In this document: positions 1 through 8,772 of the stretch, piece after piece
How the letters are laid out: every line of letters begins with the position of its first letter
Position numbering within the stretch: position 1 is the first letter of the stretch
Origin: Marinobacter salexigens
Lineage (GTDB): Bacteria > Pseudomonadota > Gammaproteobacteria > Pseudomonadales > Oleiphilaceae
Assembly: GCF_002806945.1 (NCBI RefSeq)
Contig: NZ_NIHC01000007.1
Location: 1 to 64,000 of the forward strand
DNA: 64,000 nt
Direction of reading: 5' to 3'
The notes under the pieces: generated by a model
Seen by the model: the letters and a program-made list of their open reading frames with translations, nothing else
Databases searched by the model: none
What the model was told of the DNA's origin: nothing
Made by a program: the position numbers and the translations under genes

Positions 1-105
1 AAACGGGCAAAAAACGAACAAGTAGAGGGGCTGAGCGTGCCTAAATTGCCTTTGAATAGCTTTTTTCGAGCTAATAAAGTTATTCAGCGAGAAATCAGGC
101 ATTAA
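1..105 (+). CDS. 3' end of an unrecognised gene (partial)
   Basis: Frame 1 is open from the window edge for 34 codons and ends in TAA at 103-105. The other two plus frames close earlier. The tail contains SVPKLPLNSFFRANK and ends REIRH, which reads like a real, basic C-terminus. The gene would lie upstream of the glycosyltransferase in the same orientation with about 57 bp between them, so it could be another gene of the polysaccharide locus. Too little is left to name a family, and a chance open frame of this length cannot be excluded. Confidence 0.35.
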   Translation, partial: KRAKNEQVEGLSVPKLPLNSFFRANKVIQREIRH

Positions 106-162
106 TCAGACCCTCCCTAGAGCCTAATCGCTTCTTGGCATGTAAAAAATAGCTAAATATTT

Positions 163-1329
163 ATGGTGCACAGTATGTTAGATTTGGTATTAATTAATCA
201 GTCAGATTCTTTTGGTGGGACCGAGAGGCATACTCTGGATCTTCTGAAGCATCTTGATAGATCGGGAGTGGGTTCGGCCTTTTTATACTGTGGTGAAGGG
301 TTCGATAACCATTTGCCTGATGAATATTCGTTAGTAAAAATAGAGAGAATCAATGCAAGAGTACAGCGAAGCAAGCAAGATGATATTAGAGTTTGGCGAT
401 CGGCTTTTAATAGATATCGATCCAGAAAGGTTGTTCTAATAAAGCCGTCGTATTTTTCTGTAGATTTAAAATTTCTATTTTTTATGAAACTTTATTTTAA
501 GGAGGTAATTGTGATTGAGCATTCTTTACCTCCACAACGCCTACCTGTACCAAAAGTTGGATTTATTCCAAAGTTTGGCTTTTGGCGGCTTAAGGATGAG
601 TTGGTAAGATACTGTTTCGCTAAAATTCCAAGTAAAGTAATAACAGTTTCCGAGCGTGCGAAAATAGAATCATTGCATCATACTTTTTATAGGAATATAA
701 CCGTTTGTCAAAATGGAATCGATGTTGAGGCCTGGTTTCAAGATCAGGATAAAGGTGAAGAATTTCGTGCTAAAAACAGCATTAATTCGAGCCTTCATTT
801 ATTTGGTTGCGTAGGCAACCTATTTGAAATTAAGTCTTTCCATATTGCTGTTCTCGCATTAAGCTTATTAAGCAGAGAACAAAAGGATCAGGTTGCTTTG
901 TGTGTCATTGGAGTGGGTCCCGAAGAAGAAAACTTAAGAAATCTTGTTGAAACTTTAAATCTTGATAACGTTTATTTTTTAGGGAAGCAGTTTGACATGC
1001 TTTCTGCTTACTCTGCAATGCAGACTTTGCTTATTACTAGTAATTCTGAATCGGCACCTCTTTCGTTACTTGAAGCAACGGCATGTGGTTGTGATGTTAT
1101 ATCTTCAGATGTGGGTAACTGTACTGAGGTCATAGGTGAAATGAAGAATGGTGAAATTATAGCCTCCCGTGAGCCTGAAGTTTGGGCGGCAGCAATAGAG
1201 CGTTACTTGGATGGTTATTCTTGTAACGCCGATTCCTCTAGGCTAAAAAATATAGACAAATTCAAACTGAATTATGACATCCAAAAAGCAATGCGGAAAC
1301 TGGTAACAGCGATTATGGGAGAAATCTAG
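163..1329 (+). CDS. family 4 (GT-B) glycosyltransferase
   Basis: This is a predicted cytoplasmic sugar transferase that adds a residue from a nucleotide sugar to a lipid-linked or growing polysaccharide. FGGTERH (17-23) is the N-terminal glycine-rich acceptor/donor loop. NGID (184-187) and GNLFEIKSF (218-226) mark the start of the C-terminal Rossmann domain. SESAPLSLLEA contains the GT4 E-x7-E pair (E296 and E304). The length of 388 aa is usual for GT4 enzymes. There is no clear Shine-Dalgarno sequence, and the start could be the second ATG at 175. The gene is AT-rich compared with the housekeeping genes to the right, as is common for polysaccharide loci. It converges on the phosphotransferase gene with 20 bp between the stops. 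Family assignment is secure; the sugar specificity cannot be read from the sequence. Confidence 0.9.
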   Translation: MVHSMLDLVLINQSDSFGGTERHTLDLLKHLDRSGVGSAFLYCGEGFDNHLPDEYSLVKIERINARVQRSKQDDIRVWRSAFNRYRSRKVVLIKPSYFSVDLKFLFFMKLYFKEVIVIEHSLPPQRLPVPKVGFIPKFGFWRLKDELVRYCFAKIPSKVITVSERAKIESLHHTFYRNITVCQNGIDVEAWFQDQDKGEEFRAKNSINSSLHLFGCVGNLFEIKSFHIAVLALSLLSREQKDQVALCVIGVGPEEENLRNLVETLNLDNVYFLGKQFDMLSAYSAMQTLLITSNSESAPLSLLEATACGCDVISSDVGNCTEVIGEMKNGEIIASREPEVWAAAIERYLDGYSCNADSSRLKNIDKFKLNYDIQKAMRKLVTAIMGEI

Positions 1330-1349
1330 TAGGTACTACTATATGTTGA

Positions 1350-2258
1350 TTACATTTTTAGTTGTAGCTTGATGAAACTTTCAAGAATTTTTTTCAGCCA
1401 CTCGCGATATCCTGCTCTTTTTTCGCCAGTACTCCATGGCCCCAAGCGAAGTAAAATGTGGTGAAGGAAGTGCCATCGGATGGTATTAGATGCAATCCCT
1501 AGGCTCTGAGCTGTAGTAACGATTTGTGGTTCGTTTAAAACATGGATAGCTTGGGATGGGTCCTCGGAGCACGAAGGCAGTGATAGCGCCAGTGTAAAGT
1601 AATCATACAATGGCATAGCAGTTATCTCGAAATCTTCAAAATCAATCACAGTGATATGGGATGTATCGATAATTAAATTATTTAGGCAGAAATCACCATG
1701 TTGGGGTATCGAGGGGCAACTGGGTATTTCTGACAGTTCACTAACAGCAAGGCCAACGAGCTTCCCAAGTTTGTCGTCCACTGTGTGTTCCGTGTCTAGA
1801 TATAGTGCATAAGCTTGGAGAAGTTCGTCGTGCGGCTGCAGATTGTTGGATTTGTGAGCGGCGTCAGTGCCAATGGCAGAATGAAAGTCTGTTAATGAAT
1901 TCCATAAATTTTTCTCGAGGTGAGTGCGAGCTTTCGCTGTACGAACCTTTGATTTGATCTGGAACCAGGGAGCACCGCTGACCCCGCGTTGTACGTCGTA
2001 TTTGGCCCCGGCATATTCGTAAACCCCAACGGGTTCGGGAACCTGATTTCCAGCCAGTTGATACAAGCGATTATGCACTTGCTGGGAGTGAACGTCGTGG
2101 TCGTCATTAAGTTTACGAATGACATACGCTGGGTGATCAGACTCATCTCCGAACACCATATAAATTGGCCGGGTTGTGCTGATACAAGCAATTGAGGGAT
2201 TGGTTAGCTTATCTTCAGTGAGCCCAGCCGCAGACAGAAATTGGTTGATGAATAGCAT
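1350..2258 (-). CDS. aminoglycoside-phosphotransferase-fold (APH/choline kinase-like) kinase
   Basis: The Brenner motif HGDFCLNN (187-194) supplies the catalytic Asp189 and a metal-binding Asn. VIDFED (205-210) is the DFG-like metal site, and the Lys of VIRKL (about 49) could be the ATP lysine. The family phosphorylates hydroxyl groups of small molecules such as aminoglycosides, choline or sugars. In this polysaccharide neighbourhood a sugar or polyol kinase role is more likely than drug resistance, but that is inference. The start is supported by an AAGGAG sequence 6 nt upstream that lies inside the end of the preceding gene. The two genes are separated by 2 nt and form a pair. The 302 aa length fits the family. 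Confidence 0.8.
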   Translation of the reverse strand: MLFINQFLSAAGLTEDKLTNPSIACISTTRPIYMVFGDESDHPAYVIRKLNDDHDVHSQQVHNRLYQLAGNQVPEPVGVYEYAGAKYDVQRGVSGAPWFQIKSKVRTAKARTHLEKNLWNSLTDFHSAIGTDAAHKSNNLQPHDELLQAYALYLDTEHTVDDKLGKLVGLAVSELSEIPSCPSIPQHGDFCLNNLIIDTSHITVIDFEDFEITAMPLYDYFTLALSLPSCSEDPSQAIHVLNEPQIVTTAQSLGIASNTIRWHFLHHILLRLGPWSTGEKRAGYREWLKKILESFIKLQLKM

Positions 2259-2260
2259 GA

Positions 2261-2728
2261 TTACTCCTTATACACGGTGAGACCTAATCCACCAACCGCA
2301 GGGTTCGTCCCAAGGAGCTTGCTGATCAGGTGTTTGATTGTACTTATCAATGGAGAACTAGGATAGGGCAGGACGTTGTTTGCCACGTAACGGGCAGCGT
2401 TAGTGTTGAGCTCGTATACACAGGCAGGGTAATCTAGGGATGGATAGATGCCAATTAGGTTCGTCTCCAGAGAGGGGTACTCTTCGCAGAGCTGCCGTCG
2501 CAGTCGTTTCAGTAGAGACATGCATCTGTACAGGTTTTTTAAATTCTGTAGCTTGTTTGAACCAGTGCTGGTAGCAACCACAATACAGCAATGAGGAGAG
2601 TTGTTGATCAAGTGTTTGACATTTGGGAGCTCGGCATAGTGTTTTTCATGCTCAAGCTCCACTATTGGGGTCTGCAGCACGCCTTCAAGCTGATAAAAAC
2701 TCTTGTCTTTTACCATGTGTAAAAGCAT
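2261..2728 (-). CDS. unknown protein paired with the phosphotransferase
   Basis: I do not recognise this 155-residue protein. It has no signal peptide and no membrane segment. It contains a basic helical stretch, MSLLKRLRRQL, and a C-terminal part with IGIYPSLDYPACVYEL. GAGG 4 nt before the ATG at 2728 supports the start. Its last codons (Lys-Glu-stop) carry the ribosome binding site of the phosphotransferase gene, so the two are very likely co-transcribed and co-translated. A role as partner or substrate-supplying enzyme of that kinase is possible but not shown. Confidence 0.6.
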   Translation of the reverse strand: MLLHMVKDKSFYQLEGVLQTPIVELEHEKHYAELPNVKHLINNSPHCCIVVATSTGSNKLQNLKNLYRCMSLLKRLRRQLCEEYPSLETNLIGIYPSLDYPACVYELNTNAARYVANNVLPYPSSPLISTIKHLISKLLGTNPAVGGLGLTVYKE

Positions 2729-3264
2729 AAAACCTCAGGCTAGAAAAAACACGGAAATGGAAAGTACTGCATAAGAAACCAAGGGTTCTGGGGACGTAGT
2801 CAATTTTTCTCCTGTATTGCGTCAAATTGTTTCAGTTTGATAGAGACGCTAAAAGTGGCCTTGTATTGGAGTCGAGTTCTCCACCTCTTCACCTATTGCA
2901 GAGGTTGGGTCACTTAAGCGCTAGGAAGTCTACACTGTTTTTCTGGCATGTTACCATAATAATGGCAAGCGAGCCCGGTACAGAAGCACTGGTGTTTCGG
3001 TATAACGTAAGCTGTCACTTTTTGAGCATTGTAACAAACGTTAGGATTTTGTAACGCTAACTGTAATTTGTGAGTGTAGCCCAATTGTTCGAAGACGCTT
3101 GCGATATACTCGAATCGACTTTCAATTCATATAGGGTTCTTGGCTCGCCTTTGCGTCCCTTGTTTACTTTCTGAAAGGAGTAATCTTGTACATCAAGCAA
3201 AAGCTGAGATTCGTCAATGTTTCACACTAAACTTCACTGCTCATGTTGAGCGAAGGAATAGAAT
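2729..3264. other. 536-bp divergent intergenic region
   Basis: The region lies between the divergent 155-aa gene and the secreted-protein gene, so both promoters should be here. I see no convincing -35/-10 pair. A 75-codon open frame at 2827-3054 has no ribosome binding site and no protein-like features. A strong AAAGGAG at 3174-3180 precedes a TTG-started frame of 14 codons (3186-3230) just ahead of the secreted-protein gene; it could be a leader peptide or chance. Confidence 0.5.
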
Positions 3265-4473
3265 ATGTGTTTTGGTAACAAGCTACTTTCTAATGCCCTC
3301 CTAGCAGGTGTTGTACTATTTGGCGCATTGACCGCCCATGCGGAGGTAATCTTTACAGAGGACTTTAACAACCAGCCAGAGTGGAATAGTGGTCTGCCAC
3401 AGAACGGTAAAAGCGGGCTACCACTTTCGCCATCTGAACGTGGTGGGTGGGATGTCGCTATTGGGCAGTTTTCCGGAACCCATACTATTCCGGACAACTG
3501 GTCCTTCGTTCGCCAGACTCCAATGTGGGCGCCATCAAGGGGCGATGCCGATCGACACGAAACCATTGAAATCAGTTCTTCGTCTACTGTAGACAACCCG
3601 AACCGGACAAGGGGCGGGGCTGGGAAGTCGTTTGTGTCTTGGCGCGATAGCAGCGCCAGTCAGTTCTCCTCTGACGGACTGCTAATGAAGCATTATTCGG
3701 AAGGATTCGACCAGATATACGTGGAGTTCTATATCAATTTTTCCAACGAGTCAGTCGCCACATACTATGACACGCAATATGGGGGGAATGGGACTGGCCT
3801 ATCAAAACTATTCAGAATCTATCACTGGGATGGAACCGGCGACGCATTCGATTATTACACTAACAACATAAACCCCAACATGATCTGGGGGTTTGAGGGG
3901 CGTCCTACTATCGCGAGTGGCTATGGGTTTAGGAATAACATTAGCCTGCTTACTCGCAGAGATCGCACACTGCCTGAAAACAAGCAGCGTTTTATTGATG
4001 CTAACGGAGTTTATCAAAAAACGCTGCCGACCTCTTACAATCCAGCTACTCGGATGCCATACGGTGGCGTAGCGTTTGAGGATAAAAGAGATGGTGGCTT
4101 TATTGACGGAGGGGCTGTTGACATTGATCAGGTTTTTGGCGACGAAACCAATTGGACGAAGGTTGCGTTCTTTGTAAAGATGAACAGTGCCCCGGGCGCG
4201 TTTGATGGCACGCTTATACAGTGGATTGACGATAGGAAATCAATGGAAGTAAACACTGTGGCTTGGATTGCAGCATCACGAGACATGGTGAAATGGACGA
4301 CCTTTGGCATTGGGGGCAATGATAATTTCCAAAAGTACCCCAACAGTCTTCGCCATGAAGAGTGGTATGCGATCGACGATATTAAGGCTGCGACCCAGAT
4401 ACCAGACTACTTGATTGATGACTCCAAAAGTGGTGTTCCACCCAATTCACCGTTAAACATTGTTGTCGATTAG
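3265..4473 (+). CDS. secreted protein, possibly jelly-roll polysaccharide-binding or lyase-like
   Basis: Residues 1-26 form a signal peptide (hydrophobic core LLAGVVLFGAL, cleavage after AHA), so the protein is exported. The mature part starts EVIFTEDFNN and is rich in aromatic, Asn and Gly residues. It has alternating strand-like segments such as IYVEFYINFSN and KVAFFVKMN, and WT/YY patches. This pattern resembles concanavalin-like jelly-roll domains of polysaccharide lyases and carbohydrate-binding proteins, but I cannot point to a catalytic motif. There is no PEP-CTERM tag and no lipobox. AAGGA about 8 nt upstream supports the start. It lies alone between the phosphotransferase pair and the end of the minus-strand polysaccharide operon, so trimming or binding the exported polymer is a reasonable guess only. 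Confidence 0.75.
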   Translation: MCFGNKLLSNALLAGVVLFGALTAHAEVIFTEDFNNQPEWNSGLPQNGKSGLPLSPSERGGWDVAIGQFSGTHTIPDNWSFVRQTPMWAPSRGDADRHETIEISSSSTVDNPNRTRGGAGKSFVSWRDSSASQFSSDGLLMKHYSEGFDQIYVEFYINFSNESVATYYDTQYGGNGTGLSKLFRIYHWDGTGDAFDYYTNNINPNMIWGFEGRPTIASGYGFRNNISLLTRRDRTLPENKQRFIDANGVYQKTLPTSYNPATRMPYGGVAFEDKRDGGFIDGGAVDIDQVFGDETNWTKVAFFVKMNSAPGAFDGTLIQWIDDRKSMEVNTVAWIAASRDMVKWTTFGIGGNDNFQKYPNSLRHEEWYAIDDIKAATQIPDYLIDDSKSGVPPNSPLNIVVD

Positions 4474-4493
4474 TATTTTAGAGCACCAATCAA

Positions 4494-4518
4494 CTGGGTT
4501 CATCAAGCATGAGCCCAG
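4494..4518 (+). terminator. candidate terminator after the secreted-protein gene
   Basis: A 10-bp stem (4494-4503 with 4509-4518, one G-U pair) closes a CAAGC loop 21 bp after the stop and is followed by GTATTTTG. The T-tract is imperfect, so termination is plausible but not certain. The rest of 4519-4734 is AT-rich and shows nothing else. Confidence 0.45.
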
Positions 4519-4734
4519 GTATTTTGTGGCTTAATCGTACAGGTTTAAAGGCATTTATATGTAACCTTTTGAGAGCTCTATACTTTTTTTCATAAGATGC
4601 AGTATTTAAGTAAGAGTCGAGTTTGTGTTTATATTTTGTGTGCGCTGAAGCGTGAAGACAAATATAATTTCATATTGCTTATAGGTCATTTTCTATCTTT
4701 TTAGCCTATCTTGATCTAACAAGCCGAGATTTAA

Positions 4735-5694
4735 TCATCTAACACCTTTTAAAAGCCCGATGCTTCTGCCTATTAAATAGAGCAAGTCTAGAGCATATAT
4801 TTTGACTAATATATTTGGCATGAATGTAAAGTATCCTGACCGATACATTCGTTTCCAGGAAAGTATAGCGGGAAGAATGGCGCAGGATGATAGGCTAATA
4901 AAAAATATAGATTTGCTTGATAGAAAGAGATTTTGAAAGGTGAAAGTAAAAAAAGAAAAAATAAAAGCTAAAGTGATAAGAAAAACAGGATCTTTTAAGG
5001 AAGTTTTTAAGTTGGTTAAATAGTTTTCGGAGTGCCAAATTTGCCGTTTTATGAATTGTGTGCAGGTTTTGGCATTGCCCAGATGTGTAATATCCAAGGC
5101 ATTGCTAATAAAAATATGTATATTTTTAGACGCTAGCCGGCGGTGTAAATCTGTATCCTCGCCGGATGATACCAACTCGTCAAAACCGTTTAACTTCAGG
5201 AAAAGCTCTTTTGACAGCATCGTACTTGCACCGATCAGGTGTTTCGGCAAGGTGGGTTGCCCTTTGGTCTCCAATAGCCAGGATGTTTCGACCCATGTTG
5301 CATTACAGGGTAGTTTGGCGCTGCCTCCATATGCACAGTTAGGGTAGTCTGTAATTAGATTCTCGGCTCTATTCAGCCACCCGTTATCGATAAGGCAATC
5401 AGCGTCAAGGAAGACGAGCATCTCTCCTCGAGCCTTTTTGGCGCCGTAATTTCGCACAGCACCAACATTCCCTTCCAGCAACTGAAACACCTTTGCCCGA
5501 CCGAACTTAACTGCTGTCTCATAAGTCTTATCCTGAGAACCATTATCCACAACAATCACTTCATACTGGCTACTGTCGTAGTCGGCATTGAAAATAGCTT
5601 GAAGGCAGGAGCCAATATGTTCCTCTTCGTTATAGGCAGGTATAACGATAGAAAAGTAGGGTGAGGATTTGGCTGTTTCAGTTGTGTCCTTCAT
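4735..5694 (-). CDS. family 2 (GT-A) glycosyltransferase with C-terminal membrane helices
   Basis: The N-terminus FSIVIPAYNEEEHI (14-27) is the typical GT2 nucleotide-binding start. VVDNGSQDKT (48-57) is the second donor motif, and FLDADC (95-100) carries the D-x-D metal site. Hydrophobic segments at roughly 245-265 and 270-290 suggest anchoring to the inner membrane, where the enzyme would extend a lipid-linked sugar. The length of 319 aa is normal. It is the last gene of a minus-strand run, and its start overlaps the stop of the CapK-like gene by 4 nt (ATGA), which indicates translational coupling. Sugar specificity is unknown. Confidence 0.9.
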   Translation of the reverse strand: MKDTTETAKSSPYFSIVIPAYNEEEHIGSCLQAIFNADYDSSQYEVIVVDNGSQDKTYETAVKFGRAKVFQLLEGNVGAVRNYGAKKARGEMLVFLDADCLIDNGWLNRAENLITDYPNCAYGGSAKLPCNATWVETSWLLETKGQPTLPKHLIGASTMLSKELFLKLNGFDELVSSGEDTDLHRRLASKNIHIFISNALDITHLGNAKTCTQFIKRQIWHSENYLTNLKTSLKDPVFLITLAFIFSFFTFTFQNLFLSSKSIFFISLSSCAILPAILSWKRMYRSGYFTFMPNILVKIYALDLLYLIGRSIGLLKGVR

Positions 5695-7049
5695 TTTTCT
5701 CTAAGCACCGAGCGAAATTTACCGTTACGTCCTCTAGGGATTTCTTGCACTTGCTCAAGCGTCACGTAAAAGTCGTCACCGAGCCGTTGTTTGCAGTTTG
5801 AAATGAGGGCGCTTTCATTTAATTCAGTTGTGGAATTTTTCACCAGCCTGATAGTGGCCGAACCAGGTTGTTTTTGAACAACCTGTGCCTCTTGAATACC
5901 TTCGACACCCTTAAAAATATGGTCAATGCGCCCAATCAGTCGACCATCGCTTGTCTCAATATAATCATCGACCCGACCGTTAATAGATTTTAGCCCAGGC
6001 GTGCCGACTGTTGGTAAGCCAGTGTGTGCTAATGTCGCTGTGTCGCCAAGATTATACCTGAGCAATGGCATTTGTTTGTTTGTTAATGTAGTGGCAATTA
6101 GGCTGCCTGTATCAACTGAGCCTGCCTCTGTCTCAACTTCGGTTATACCGATTAGAGGATTGGTTTTATAGATTCCTGTTGAGTCTTGGCCGGCAAAGAT
6201 TATGTATTCAGCTGTGCCGTAATAATCATAAACCTGACAGTCAAATACGGATTCAATTTTCTCCCGTTGCCACTGCAGGAGTGTCTCGGAATTGGTAATG
6301 ATCGCTTTGGGTTGAAATCCCGGCTTTGAATTGGAATTCTGGTACTGAGTGGCAAGGTCATAGATTGCTGATGGGTAGCCAATAAGCTCTAAAGGCTGAA
6401 ACTGGTCGAGCTCTTTCTGGTAGTGAGGAAACGTTTTTTCATCAAGGTGGTAACTTGAAAAAAGTCGCTGGTTTTCAGCTCGATTGAAACGGGAAAAAGG
6501 TGGCTTCATATCGTCGGCGGACTTGAGCATCCTTCCGGCAAAAGTGGCTCGTTTAGCGCCAAAAGGAACGCCATGCGTTTCTTCGTGATCAACAAGTAAC
6601 GCCATAGCCAATTTGTAAGTTCGTTCATCGACTTCCAGTGCGAGCGGAGTGCCAGTGCTACCGCTTGTATGCTGAACCATAAACGGCTTCGGTGCATTTT
6701 TTGGTCGGAAGTTATGGCTTTGCTCTAATAGCGTCTGTTTGTATAGGATGGGCAGTTTTTTGAGATCTTGAAGCCCTGTGATGTCGTTCGGGTGCAGGCT
6801 GAGCTCGGCAAAAAGTTTTTGGTAATAGGGGATCTGGTTTGCACAGTAGGTCACCATCTGGTGCAAGCGCTCTTCCTGGTATTCTTTTTCTTTGAGTTCA
6901 CTGAACGCCTTAGCAGCTTCAATTTCTTTACGCACATCATGATATAAGCCTGTGTATCGCTTTTGATAAAGCTTGTACCCATACGCAGATATCAGAAAGT
7001 TCTGAAACAGTGGGGGGCAGTTAAAGTATAGTTTTTCAGCGATTTTCAT
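5691..7049 (-). CDS. CapK/PaaK-type adenylate-forming enzyme
   Basis: This belongs to the phenylacetate-CoA ligase/CapK branch of the adenylate-forming superfamily, whose members activate a carboxylate with ATP. HTSGSTGTP (about 127-135) is the phosphate-binding loop, and YDYYGTAE (about residue 280) is the acyl-adenylate motif. LLRYNLGD and the C-terminal lid ending RGRNGKFRSVLREK are also typical. The start at 7049 (MKIAEKLYF) matches the usual family N-terminus; an in-frame ATG at 7067 is possible. Either overlaps the end of the asparagine-synthase-like gene. CapK-type proteins are common in capsule and exopolysaccharide loci, where the substrate is usually unknown. Here it may activate an acyl or amino acid for transfer to the polymer; that is inference. 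Confidence 0.88.
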   Translation of the reverse strand: MKIAEKLYFNCPPLFQNFLISAYGYKLYQKRYTGLYHDVRKEIEAAKAFSELKEKEYQEERLHQMVTYCANQIPYYQKLFAELSLHPNDITGLQDLKKLPILYKQTLLEQSHNFRPKNAPKPFMVQHTSGSTGTPLALEVDERTYKLAMALLVDHEETHGVPFGAKRATFAGRMLKSADDMKPPFSRFNRAENQRLFSSYHLDEKTFPHYQKELDQFQPLELIGYPSAIYDLATQYQNSNSKPGFQPKAIITNSETLLQWQREKIESVFDCQVYDYYGTAEYIIFAGQDSTGIYKTNPLIGITEVETEAGSVDTGSLIATTLTNKQMPLLRYNLGDTATLAHTGLPTVGTPGLKSINGRVDDYIETSDGRLIGRIDHIFKGVEGIQEAQVVQKQPGSATIRLVKNSTTELNESALISNCKQRLGDDFYVTLEQVQEIPRGRNGKFRSVLREK

Positions 7050-8769
7050 CGTGAATTGCATCCCCATTTTCTGTGGTTCTTTTTTTAGTGGATAGATAGT
7101 GATCTATAGTTTTTATTTTACAGAGCATATCCATTGTAGATCCGGCATCGATTCCATTATCTTGATTGGAAGCGATGCTTTTTAGCATTCGATCCTTAGA
7201 CCAGATATCCGATTTTAGTGAATGTATAGTGGTTTCGAAAAAATTGCTGGCATAAAGGTGTTCATAGTTAAACCATCCCAGATTAGGACGATTTTTCTTT
7301 AACTTGAAAAATGTCTTTTCAAAAACTATTCGGAAAATTCTTGAAAGCTCTTGAATAATTATCGGCCGCTTGGCTTTTGCCAGCGTCGCAGCCATAGGAA
7401 ACTCCAGTAGGTCAGCGTTTAGCTCAGAAATGACGCTTTTGGTTAATCTATTTTGGATCCGTTGCTCAAAAGGAACGTTATAGGCCAGTTTTAACAGATC
7501 TGGATGGCTGAGAGGGGAGTAATAGCCTTGAAAGGCTTTCGCCATGCTTGGCTGCTTCATCATGTATTGACGACTTACATGGTCATAGTTAAATTTCTCA
7601 ATTGCAAATGAGAAATCGTTTGTTGCTTCCAGGTAGGTATCGAGAGTGTCATGTAGGCTATTTGTTAAGCTGATGGCCGTCTGACAGAATATTTGAGTAC
7701 CTTTTTCACTTGTAAACCAGAAGTGTTTTGGCGCTGTCGCATGCTTCTTTACATCACTTATGATTTTTTCTTTTGAAACTATATTTGGGCTGATCAAGTG
7801 CAAAGAATTAAAGGTTTTCTGGAAGCGGGTTCCTACGCTTGAAAAGCCATTATGGCCCCCTAGCCTGGCACCTATCACCCCACTTGCGATGGGTAGCTGA
7901 AATTTCTTCGATATGAGCTCGCTAGATAGGTGCCAAATTGGCCAGAGGCAGTGGCCGTGAAGCTCAAGCATGTCATCAAGTAGGCCTGTATCTATTGTCA
8001 TTCCTTTTACATCTTTAAAATAATGATCCGTTCGCAAGGTACCCGATAGTTTTTTTGCAATAGTGCATTCACGGCTGGATATATCTCCGTGAGTATAGGC
8101 TGTCGTTATAGGTGACTTTCTAGGAGCAAGCAGCGTTCTGGAATCCCACCCTGCCGACATCATTAGGGCCATAGGGTGGTAGCTTTGCATGACGCTGCTA
8201 AGCAGTTTTGCAAAATTTTTACCATTGGCCAATAGTGTCTCTGAATTAGGTTTTCGTAGGGTTTCATCGCATATCCGCTTTTCTAGATCCCGGGAACCGG
8301 CGGCTACCTCTAGGAGTTGATTAGGCAGTGTTTGCTGAATGCCCTTTAAAAAGGTGCTTTCTCCTAGCGTGTAACCAAATGCAAGATAGCAGTGAATTGC
8401 GTCCCAGTCGGGCTGATCACTGTCTTCCACTAAGTTATCCAGTCGGTTAGATAGTTTGATTGTGGAGTCACCAACCCGATAGTAAACAGGCTCAGCGCCA
8501 GCCAGATCCGACCTTACAATGAGCTTTTTATCTGCGGAAGAGTAGGTGACTGATGTCCCGTTGACTGGCGCATTATAATCGATGGTTTCGGTGTCTTTTC
8601 TTTCACCGAAGAATAGCTCGAAGTCCCCGGATTCTTTTAGCTGATGACGGATATAGAAAGGATTGGCATCCTCAACCTGAAGTAAGGCTATGGAGCCAGA
8701 ATCCATAGGTTCAGACTGTTGATCATCCTGAGTTTCTACAGTTACGAGAAATGAGTTCGGCTTCAACAT
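7036..8769 (-). CDS. asparagine-synthase-like PP-loop enzyme without glutaminase cysteine
   Basis: The C-terminal half has the ATP pyrophosphatase loop SAGWDS (205-210, standing for SGGxDS). Downstream segments such as YYSPLSHPDL and the basic C-terminus are like those of AsnB-type synthetases. The N-terminal half (1-160) resembles the Ntn glutaminase fold in strand pattern but begins MLKPN, so the catalytic Cys2 of true class II amidotransferases is missing. It should therefore adenylate a carboxyl group but use another nitrogen or amine donor. The length of 577 aa is typical. Asparagine-synthase paralogues are regular members of exosortase/PEP-CTERM polysaccharide loci. It lies 3 nt after the hexapeptide acyltransferase and overlaps the CapK-like gene, so all belong to one operon. 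Confidence 0.85.
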   Translation of the reverse strand: MLKPNSFLVTVETQDDQQSEPMDSGSIALLQVEDANPFYIRHQLKESGDFELFFGERKDTETIDYNAPVNGTSVTYSSADKKLIVRSDLAGAEPVYYRVGDSTIKLSNRLDNLVEDSDQPDWDAIHCYLAFGYTLGESTFLKGIQQTLPNQLLEVAAGSRDLEKRICDETLRKPNSETLLANGKNFAKLLSSVMQSYHPMALMMSAGWDSRTLLAPRKSPITTAYTHGDISSRECTIAKKLSGTLRTDHYFKDVKGMTIDTGLLDDMLELHGHCLWPIWHLSSELISKKFQLPIASGVIGARLGGHNGFSSVGTRFQKTFNSLHLISPNIVSKEKIISDVKKHATAPKHFWFTSEKGTQIFCQTAISLTNSLHDTLDTYLEATNDFSFAIEKFNYDHVSRQYMMKQPSMAKAFQGYYSPLSHPDLLKLAYNVPFEQRIQNRLTKSVISELNADLLEFPMAATLAKAKRPIIIQELSRIFRIVFEKTFFKLKKNRPNLGWFNYEHLYASNFFETTIHSLKSDIWSKDRMLKSIASNQDNGIDAGSTMDMLCKIKTIDHYLSTKKRTTENGDAIHDENR

Positions 8770-8772
8770 CTT

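Noticed and set aside
2827..3054. 75-codon open frame on the plus strand
   Set aside because: It has no ribosome binding site, no family-like sequence and lies in a divergent promoter region.
3139..3156. Sigma-54-like TTGGCTCGCCTTTGCG upstream of the secreted-protein gene
   Set aside because: GG and GC are 9 bp apart instead of the required 10.
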